Source: Acidobacteriota bacterium | GTDB taxonomy: Bacteria > Acidobacteriota > Vicinamibacteria > Vicinamibacterales > SCN-69-37 | Direction of reading: 5' to 3' | DNA: 37,198 nt | Assembly (NCBI GenBank): GCA_013203475.1 | Contig: JABMNV010000259.1 | Coordinates: forward strand, 1-37,198 | Shown here: positions 32,215 through 37,198 of the stretch, in pieces | How the letters are laid out: every line of letters starts with the position of its first letter | Numbering within the stretch: the first letter of the stretch is position 1 | The notes under the pieces: generated by a model | What the model was told of the DNA's origin: nothing | What the model saw: only the letters and a program-made list of their open reading frames with translations | Databases searched by the model: none | Program-made: the position numbers and the translations under genes

Positions 32215-32892
32215 TTACACGAACAGCGCGGCCAGATTGAAGTAGATGAGCAGCGTGCAAACATCGGTAGTCGCCAGCACGATTGGACCCGCCGCAATCT
32301 TGGGATCAAGTTTCGCCGCGTGCAGCAGAGTGGGCAGCAGGAGACCCAACAGCGCCGCCGCCACCATCGAGCAGGCGATCGCGCCCCCGACCATCAGCCC
32401 CAGAGCGCTGCTCGCCTTCCACGCCCAGGCGACCCCACCGACCAACGACCCAGACGCCAGACCAAGCAGGGCCGACACGCCGAACTCGCGTCGCATGGCC
32501 GGCCCCAGGAGTTGCCACGTCATGCCCGTGCTGTGGAGGCCCTGAAGCGTCAACGTCGCCGACTGCATGCTCACGCTCTCGGCCAAGGCCAGCACCATGG
32601 GAACAAACAACGCCAGAACGACCATGGCGTCGAGCAGGGCCTCATACCGACTGGCCAGCAGTGAGCAAAGCAGGCCGCCCCCAACGTTGGTGAGGAGCCA
32701 CGGAAAGCGGTCGCTGAACGACAACCAGACCGTCCGGCCCTTGGTCGCGTGAACGTCAATGATTTGAGAAATGTCATCAAACGACCGCGTGGCATGCCCA
32801 ACGACCGCATCGGTAAAGACCGACACATCCACCTGGCCCACCAGCGTCCCGCCGGCCGAAACTACGGGAAACGCAAGAAAGCGCTGCGACAC
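32215..32892 (-). CDS. MgtE-like Mg2+ transporter, membrane-domain part (split by in-frame TAA)
   Basis: 225 aa that begin within the second CBS motif (RFLAFPVVSAGGTLVGQVDVSVFTD). They continue through the connecting helix into the MgtE pore domain: RFPWLLTNVGGGLLCSLL, a hydrophobic segment with SVSMQSATL, and KLDPKIAAGPIVLATTDVCTLLIYF, the conserved 'DP..A.GP' and 'TTD' region near the pore. The GTG at 32892 lies 4 nt after the TAA of the next entry and is in the same reading frame as it. The two ORFs are therefore one ancestral gene interrupted by a single stop codon. Reinitiation at this GTG has no Shine-Dalgarno to support it. If read through, the protein would be about 325 residues, a short MgtE lacking the N domain. 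Confidence 0.8.
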   Translation of the reverse strand: MSQRFLAFPVVSAGGTLVGQVDVSVFTDAVVGHATRSFDDISQIIDVHATKGRTVWLSFSDRFPWLLTNVGGGLLCSLLASRYEALLDAMVVLALFVPMVLALAESVSMQSATLTLQGLHSTGMTWQLLGPAMRREFGVSALLGLASGSLVGGVAWAWKASSALGLMVGGAIACSMVAAALLGLLLPTLLHAAKLDPKIAAGPIVLATTDVCTLLIYFNLAALFV

Positions 32893-32895
32893 AAA

Positions 32896-33192
32896 TTACT
32901 CGGCCGCGACAAGCACCGTGGCCCAGTCGGGAACGGCGACCACGTCGGCCTGCATGATCTCGCCCAGTGGACGCTCAGGCCGCGAAGCCAGCAATGCCCG
33001 TGTCGGCACCACGCCGATCAACCGCCCATCGTCGTCCACGATATACACGTAGACGATGTCGTGCGCGTACTCATGCTCGCGCTGACCTTCCCGCAGAGCC
33101 TCCAGCGCGTGGCCGACGGTGTGATCGGCACGAAGCTTGAGAATGTCACGTTGAATGTGGCGGAGTACCGACTCGTGGAGATCAATCTTCAT
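32896..33192 (-). CDS. MgtE-like Mg2+ transporter, N-terminal CBS part (ends at in-frame TAA)
   Basis: 98 aa. MKIDLHESVLRHIQRDILKLRADHTVGHALEALREG leads into a CBS motif, IVYVYIVDDDGRLIGVVPTRALLA, and then RPLGEIMQADVVAVPDWATVLVAAE, where the frame stops at TAA. Immediately beyond it the same frame reads FVSQRFLAFPVV, the expected continuation of the second CBS unit. CBS pairs in MgtE sense Mg2+ and gate the pore, so separation from the membrane domain would disable that control. Start: ATG at 33192, weak ribosome-binding site, 56 bp from the divergent amidohydrolase start. Taken alone it is a truncated regulatory domain. Confidence 0.75.
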   Translation of the reverse strand: MKIDLHESVLRHIQRDILKLRADHTVGHALEALREGQREHEYAHDIVYVYIVDDDGRLIGVVPTRALLASRPERPLGEIMQADVVAVPDWATVLVAAE

Positions 33193-33248
33193 GCCAGCTA
33201 GAGAATGTCACACCACCCGTCTGACGCAACTGGTGTAACGTTCCGCAC

Positions 33249-34481
33249 ATGCGCATCCGACAACTCGTCGCGGCCCTGTTCGTCCTGATCTTGTCCGTAA
33301 CCGCCGGTCCGGCCGTCGGCGCGTTCGGGCAAGCGGGCCTCCTGATCGAGGACGTCACGCTCATCGACGGCCGCGGCAAGTGGCTGATCCCTGGCCTGAT
33401 GGACATGCACATTCATCTTGAGGGGGGCCGGGGGCGCGGCGGCTCCAACGAGACCGCCGGCGTCTCAGCGCTGCACGGGTTTCTCTACGCCTGGTTCACC
33501 AGCGTGTTCGATGCGGGTAACACGGCAGATTTCATCTTCGACCTGCGCCGCCGTGAACGGGCCGGTGAACTGATCGCCCCGCGCATCTTCGCGACCGGCG
33601 CATTGGTCACGGTCCCCGGCGGGCACGGGGGAGGCGGCGGCTCCACGCTGGTCGAGAGCTGGCCGGAGGCCATCCCGGCGCTCGACGCACACATCGCGCG
33701 CGAACCGGATGTGGTGAAGCTCACGTTCGATGAACATGGCTGGGGCACGCGCCCGCTCATTCCATTGCTGCCGCCGGCACTCATGGCCCGCGTCGGCCAG
33801 TACTTCAATGAGCACGGCATCCGGACCACCGTCCATATTTCGCACGAGTTCCGCGCGCGGCAGGCCATGGCCGCGGGCATCAACACGTTGGCGCACCCAA
33901 TCATTCAGGGGCCGGTGAGCGAAGGCTTTGTCACGTTGATGGCGGCCACCAAGACCCCCATGGTCTCGACGTTGACTATCGGCGAAGGGTACAGCCGCCT
34001 GGTCGAGCATCCGGAGTTCCTCGACCGGCCGATCTACCGCGACACCTGGGACGCGGATCGAATCGCGCGTCTCAAGACCGACACGCGCGAGGCCTACGCG
34101 GCACGCGCGTGGACGACGTGGATGAAGGTCATGACGCCAGTCGCCCAGGAGAACCTGCGGCAGATTTCGGCCGGCGGTGGCGTCATCGTCCTCGGCTCGG
34201 ATCAGTCTGCGGGCGCACAGTCACACCGTGAGCTGGAGCTGATGGTTGCCGGGGGCATTCCCGCGATCGAGGCCATTCGCATCGGGACGTTGAACGCCGC
34301 CGTGTTCCTCGGACGCGAGCGCGACATGGGGTCGGTCGAAGAGGGCAAGCTCGCGGATCTCGTCCTGCTCAACGCCGACCCCGTGGCCAACATTTCGAAT
34401 GCGCAGGACATCGCAATGGTGATCAAGGGCGGCGTCGTGATCGACCGAACGACGCTTGCGCTGCCTGTGAACCGTCGATAA
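33249..34481 (+). CDS. Exported amidohydrolase with a shortened N-terminal sandwich domain
   Basis: 410 aa. A signal peptide (RQLVAALFVLILSVTAGPAVGA, about 4-25) precedes an amidohydrolase-superfamily TIM barrel: the metal-binding HIH in GLMDMHIHLEGG, VVKLTFDEHG (candidate carboxylated Lys), HISHEF, LAHPI, the catalytic-type GSDQS, and the closing GSVEEGKLADLVLLNADP. Residues LLIEDVTLIDGRGKWLIPGLMDMH run straight from the first beta strand to the barrel. The usual 35-40 residues between 'IDG.G' and 'D.RGK...PGLID.H' are missing, which looks like a deletion between two IDGRG-coding repeats. Substrate unknown; imidazolonepropionase- or dipeptidase-like enzymes share the fold. The aminotransferase gene follows 13 nt later. 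Confidence 0.87.
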   Translation: MRIRQLVAALFVLILSVTAGPAVGAFGQAGLLIEDVTLIDGRGKWLIPGLMDMHIHLEGGRGRGGSNETAGVSALHGFLYAWFTSVFDAGNTADFIFDLRRRERAGELIAPRIFATGALVTVPGGHGGGGGSTLVESWPEAIPALDAHIAREPDVVKLTFDEHGWGTRPLIPLLPPALMARVGQYFNEHGIRTTVHISHEFRARQAMAAGINTLAHPIIQGPVSEGFVTLMAATKTPMVSTLTIGEGYSRLVEHPEFLDRPIYRDTWDADRIARLKTDTREAYAARAWTTWMKVMTPVAQENLRQISAGGGVIVLGSDQSAGAQSHRELELMVAGGIPAIEAIRIGTLNAAVFLGRERDMGSVEEGKLADLVLLNADPVANISNAQDIAMVIKGGVVIDRTTLALPVNRR

Positions 34482-34494
34482 GGACTCGAGACCT

Positions 34495-35649
34495 ATGACC
34501 GTCAATCGCACTCCTCCGCCACCACTGAATCCTCCCGAACGACTGCTCATGGGGCCCGGCCCAAGCAACCCGGATCCGCGTGTGCTGACCGCAATGGGCA
34601 TGAATCCGATCGGCCATCTCGATCCGTATTTCGTGGAGCTGATGGACCAAACGATGGGGGCCCTGCGCGGCGTGTTTCAGACCACCAATCACCACACCCT
34701 GCCCATTTCAGCCACGGGGTCGGCGGGCCTCGAAGCCATCATGGCCAACCTGCTTGAGTCTGGTGACAGCTGCGTGGTGGCGGTCAATGGCTACTTCGGT
34801 CTGCGCCTGGCAGAGCTCGCGCGCCGGGCGGGCGCCGACGTTCGAACGGTCGAGGCGGCGCCGGGCGACACGGTCGATCCGGCTGCCATCGAGGCGCTGC
34901 TCGTCGAGCGTCCAGCCAAAGTGTTGGCGTTCGTCCACGCCGAGACCACAACAGGAGCCTGTCAGTCCATTCCAGAGATGGTGAGCGTAGCCCGTCGGCA
35001 CGACGCTCTCGTGGTCGTCGACTGTGTCACGACCCTGGGAGGTGTGCCGCTGGATGTGGACGCCATGGGGATTGATGCGGCGGGCTCGTGCAGTCAGAAA
35101 TGCCTCGGTGCGCCAGCTGGTCTTGGACCGATCACGGTGGGCCCGCGCGCCATGGAGGCCGTCCGCGCACGCAAGCAGCCACCCGCCACGTGGTATCTGG
35201 ATTTTGGATTGCTGTTTCAGTATTGGGGAGAGCCGGGAGGCTCGCCCAAGCGCGCGTTCCACCACACGGCGCCGATCGCGGCGATCTATGGCTTCCACGA
35301 GGCGCTCCGGCTCATCCTCGAAGAGGGGCTCGACGCGCGTTGGGCGCGACATCAGGCTGCGCACGAGGTGCTCGTTCGCGGCCTGGACGTGCTGGGGCTC
35401 TCGCTGTTCACACCCCCGGCGCACCGGTGCTCGACGATCAACGTCATCAGGACACCTGACGGAATCGACGAAGCGTCCGTTCGCGCGCGACTCCTGACCA
35501 TGGGCGTGGAGATGGGCGGCGGTCTGGGTGTGCTGGCGGGCAAAGTGTGGCGCGTCGGCGTGATGGGACACAACGCACAGACCGCGCGCATTGAGCAATT
35601 TCTGGGCGCCCTGGACGCTGCGCTGCGGGCCGAAGGTTATTCGGCGTAG
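34495..35649 (+). CDS. Alanine--glyoxylate aminotransferase family protein (class V PLP)
   Basis: 384 aa, class V aminotransferase of the AGT/serine-glyoxylate type. The N-terminus LLMGPGPSNPDPRVLTAMGMNPIGHLDPYF is the family signature. SATGSAGLEAIMANLL, FVHAETTTGACQSI, VVDCVTTLGGVPLDVD and the PLP-binding GSCSQKCLGAPAGLGP with Lys follow. RVGVMGHNAQ near the C-terminus matches the substrate-carboxylate-binding Arg region. It would interconvert alanine or serine with glyoxylate. AAGGA lies 10 nt upstream of the ATG. It is paired with the amidohydrolase upstream, though no joint pathway is evident. Confidence 0.92.
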   Translation: MTVNRTPPPPLNPPERLLMGPGPSNPDPRVLTAMGMNPIGHLDPYFVELMDQTMGALRGVFQTTNHHTLPISATGSAGLEAIMANLLESGDSCVVAVNGYFGLRLAELARRAGADVRTVEAAPGDTVDPAAIEALLVERPAKVLAFVHAETTTGACQSIPEMVSVARRHDALVVVDCVTTLGGVPLDVDAMGIDAAGSCSQKCLGAPAGLGPITVGPRAMEAVRARKQPPATWYLDFGLLFQYWGEPGGSPKRAFHHTAPIAAIYGFHEALRLILEEGLDARWARHQAAHEVLVRGLDVLGLSLFTPPAHRCSTINVIRTPDGIDEASVRARLLTMGVEMGGGLGVLAGKVWRVGVMGHNAQTARIEQFLGALDAALRAEGYSA

Positions 35650-35718
35650 GCCCTGCTCCTATCCAGATACAATGAACAGCAGGCGGGTCGGCATGCTTAG
35701 ACCGTGCAGTCTTGCTTA

Positions 35719-35761
35719 GGGCCGCTTGCGCGTTAGCGCGCGCTTGCGGCCCGTCTTTCTT
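35719..35761 (+). terminator. Strong hairpin terminator after the aminotransferase gene
   Basis: GGGCCGC-TT-GCGCG-N6-CGCGC-TT-GCGGCCC forms a 7-bp stem, a symmetric TT/TT internal loop and a 5-bp upper stem, followed by GTCTTTCTT. It lies 70 nt after the aminotransferase stop and 18 nt before the zinc-finger ORF. A TACAAT (-10-like) at 35668-35673 and two GCTTAG repeats come before it, so it could instead end a short RNA or attenuate the next gene. Confidence 0.7.
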
Positions 35762-35778
35762 GAGAAGAATCCAAGCCA

Positions 35779-36027
35779 ATGACCCCAGAGACTCAACCGA
35801 TTGCCTGCCCTTCGTGCCGAGTGGGGTCTCTCAGCCCGGGCCGCAAGACCGTGGGACTCACCCGAAACGACGTCACTATCACGATGCGCAACGTGCCCGT
35901 GATGATGTGCGACACGTGCGAAAAGGCCACCACAACACCGGCAGTCACCACCAACCTTCAGAGGATCTCGGAAGACGGACTTGCCGCCGGCACACTGGAG
36001 ATCGAATACACCCCGCCGGCAGCGTGA
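35779..36027 (+). CDS. YgiT-type (MqsA-like) zinc-finger protein, solitary
   Basis: 82 aa. CPSC (residues 10-13) and MCDTCEKA (about 43-50) form the two CxxC knuckles of a YgiT/MqsA-like zinc ribbon, with the usual strands between them (TRNDVTITMRNVPVMMCDTC). MqsA antitoxins continue with a helix-turn-helix DNA-binding domain, which is absent here; only 30 residues follow. No MqsR-like toxin is adjacent. It may act as a zinc-binding accessory or sensor domain, but the function is unknown. The C-terminal 70 nt overlap the converging glycoside-hydrolase-like gene. The ribosome-binding site is poor (AGAAG), and a strong hairpin lies just upstream. Confidence 0.75.
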   Translation: MTPETQPIACPSCRVGSLSPGRKTVGLTRNDVTITMRNVPVMMCDTCEKATTTPAVTTNLQRISEDGLAAGTLEIEYTPPAA

Positions 36028-37130
36028 CCAGACCGAGCGCACCCCGCGACGTCACGCAAGAACGCCTCATCGATGGCCAGGTCAGACATGCGCAGCTTTC
36101 CATCCCCGTAGAACCGATTGCGCTTGAGCGCGAGCTGATGCTCGTAGCTGGCCCCGCGGCGCAGTGCGTCACACGCCACCGCCCGCAACGCGGGAAGGTG
36201 TGCCGCGTTCCCGCCACCGCCATCGGATGAGAGGATGACCCGAGCGGGATCAACCAGAGACCACATCGACCGGAAGGTCGTCGGCCGGCCCGCGGGGGCT
36301 TCGTCCGGGTGCTGCACGTCGAGATAGGCGATGTCGAGCTGGTTGTGAATGGCCACCCGGTCGTAGAGGTCACCGATCCGCATGTTCCCGTACTGCCCAG
36401 GCGTGTCCTCGTCCCGGTTGACCGTCACCTCGCCGGTCCAGCCACACGCTCGAAGCGCGGCCAGCATCCGCTCGTGCAGGGCCTTGTCGGGCAGCTCGTT
36501 TCCGATCTCGGGCAGCCAGGCGGTGCCCTTGAGCGTCTCGACCACACGACAGATAAAGGACGTCATCCACGTGTCCGGCAGTGAGGCGAATGTCGAATCG
36601 TCGGGGCCTCCCCACCTGACACCGTTCACGTTGAAGCGATACGGCTGCTGATGAACGTCTGGCACAAACGGCAAGTCGGCCTTGCGGTCGCTCCAGGTGT
36701 AGAGCTCAAGCAGCGTCAGGTTGGCGAAAACGCCATGGCGGTTCAGTGTGTCGACGTCTGACCGCAAGTCGACAAAGTACGCCTCATTCCAGCGCTCCAG
36801 ATTCCATGGGGAATCAGGCCCGGCCGAGCGCTCGACCGGAATGCTCCCCGCGTACTGCCCGCGCTTGAATGCCCCGTCCTGGTCACGCTCACCCAGAGCC
36901 CACGCATCGAGCAACCAGATGCGCGTACACGTCGCGCCCACCGACTGCAGAAACGCGGCGAACCGGGGCATGTCGACATCGAGATCCGTGATCGCCGTGT
37001 AGTAGGACGCGCACAGGGCCGGCCACTTGACCACAGGGGGCGTCGCTGCGACCAGTGGCGGCGACGGCAGACCGCAGGAGGCCACCAACAGCAGCAGGAG
37101 GAGGAGGAACAGCACGATCAAGCGTCTCAT
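35958..37130 (-). CDS. Glycoside-hydrolase-like lipoprotein (GH clan-A-type TIM barrel)
   Basis: 390 aa from the ATG at 37130, which has GGGAG 5 nt upstream; the ORF start 12 nt earlier does not. A lipoprotein signal RRLIVLFLLLLLLLVASC (lipobox VASC, Cys19) directs it to the envelope. The mature part looks like a (beta/alpha)8 hydrolase: FAAFLQSVGATCTRIWLLDAW, DVDTLNRHGVFANLTLLELYTW, WLPEIGNELPD (the 'GNE' acid/base position of clan A), and VILSSDGGGGN as a candidate end of a later strand. The second catalytic acid is not certain, so activity is unproven. The last 70 nt overlap the converging zinc-finger gene; the C-terminal tail GVYSISSVPAASPSSEIL is low in complexity. Confidence 0.7.
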   Translation of the reverse strand: MRRLIVLFLLLLLLLVASCGLPSPPLVAATPPVVKWPALCASYYTAITDLDVDMPRFAAFLQSVGATCTRIWLLDAWALGERDQDGAFKRGQYAGSIPVERSAGPDSPWNLERWNEAYFVDLRSDVDTLNRHGVFANLTLLELYTWSDRKADLPFVPDVHQQPYRFNVNGVRWGGPDDSTFASLPDTWMTSFICRVVETLKGTAWLPEIGNELPDKALHERMLAALRACGWTGEVTVNRDEDTPGQYGNMRIGDLYDRVAIHNQLDIAYLDVQHPDEAPAGRPTTFRSMWSLVDPARVILSSDGGGGNAAHLPALRAVACDALRRGASYEHQLALKRNRFYGDGKLRMSDLAIDEAFLRDVAGCARSGHAAGGVYSISSVPAASPSSEIL

Positions 37131-37165
37131 GGTCTCTCCCATCCGGCCACGGCTCGGCTGCGCAT

Positions 37166-37198
37166 CCCGATTCCCGATTCCCGATTCCCGATTCCCGA
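37166..37198. repeat. CCCGATT heptamer tandem repeat at the window edge
   Basis: About 4.7 perfect copies of CCCGATT (AATCGGG on the other strand) run to the last base and may continue outside. They lie 36 bp upstream of the start of the minus-strand lipoprotein gene, within its promoter region. Confidence 0.9.

Noticed and set aside
34708-35598. 296-aa minus-strand ORF opposite the AGT-family aminotransferase
   Set aside because: Shadow ORF in high-GC sequence; the opposite strand carries an unambiguous enzyme.

Overview
The window is a high-GC chromosomal segment that most resembles an Acidobacteriota genome, probably of the Vicinamibacteria type. The pointers are a carboxypeptidase-regulatory-domain TonB receptor of the Oar type, a VWFA-related acidobacterial domain protein, a lysine/alanine-tailed protein of a kind I associate with that phylum, and lipoproteins and outer-membrane proteins of a diderm. 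This placement is inference from gene content; no rRNA gene is present.

Layout. 1-2.7 kb (+): the end of an exopolysaccharide cluster (GT4 glycosyltransferase end, polyprenyl-phosphate sugar transferase, UDP-glucuronate decarboxylase). 2.7-13.3 kb (-): a long, tightly packed run read from 13.3 kb downwards: bactofilin, methyltransferase-like protein, SAM hydroxide adenosyltransferase, glpX, MFS transporter, tsaC, hflX, TPR/SLH-like lipoprotein, pgsA, and a long coiled-coil protein split by a frameshift. Several of these genes are joined by 4-nt ATGA/GTGA overlaps. 13.4-15.7 kb (+): cysteine desulfurase and mnmA, a sulfur-relay pair for tRNA thiolation. 15.7-19.6 kb (-): S11 D-Ala-D-Ala carboxypeptidase, glgA, trxA, trxB. 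19.8-21.9 kb (+): a small membrane protein, a small Cys-containing ORF behind two hairpins and a perfect Shine-Dalgarno, and an orphan beta-class DNA methyltransferase, closed by a strong terminator that serves the opposite strand. 22-28.5 kb (-): a PD-(D/E)XK-like protein with a histone-H1-like tail, an arginine-rich hypothetical overlapping a VWFA-related protein, and an Oar-like TonB receptor. 28.6-30.7 kb (+): lone receiver domain, exported O-methyltransferase-like protein, arginase, tRNA-Lys(UUU). 30.8-33.2 kb: a decayed small zinc-ribbon membrane protein, an aminotransferase, and an MgtE-like Mg2+ transporter split by an in-frame TAA. 33.2-36 kb (+): an amidohydrolase with an apparent internal deletion, an AGT-family aminotransferase, and a YgiT-type zinc finger. 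36-37.1 kb (-): a glycoside-hydrolase-like lipoprotein. The last 33 bases are a CCCGATT tandem repeat.

Most of the content is housekeeping: tRNA modification, redox, lipid, glycogen, wall and gluconeogenesis genes. The unusual part is a set of lesions. Four genes (coiled-coil, zinc-ribbon, MgtE, amidohydrolase) look broken or internally shortened, three of them by one-base events. That means either real decay or assembly error, and it should be settled before biology is read into them. The most original candidates are the nuclease-like/H1-tail fusion, the gene after it with a possible CUG start and a 203-nt overlap, and the hairpin-led small Cys protein. I found no CRISPR array, insertion sequence, prophage or recognisable defence island.
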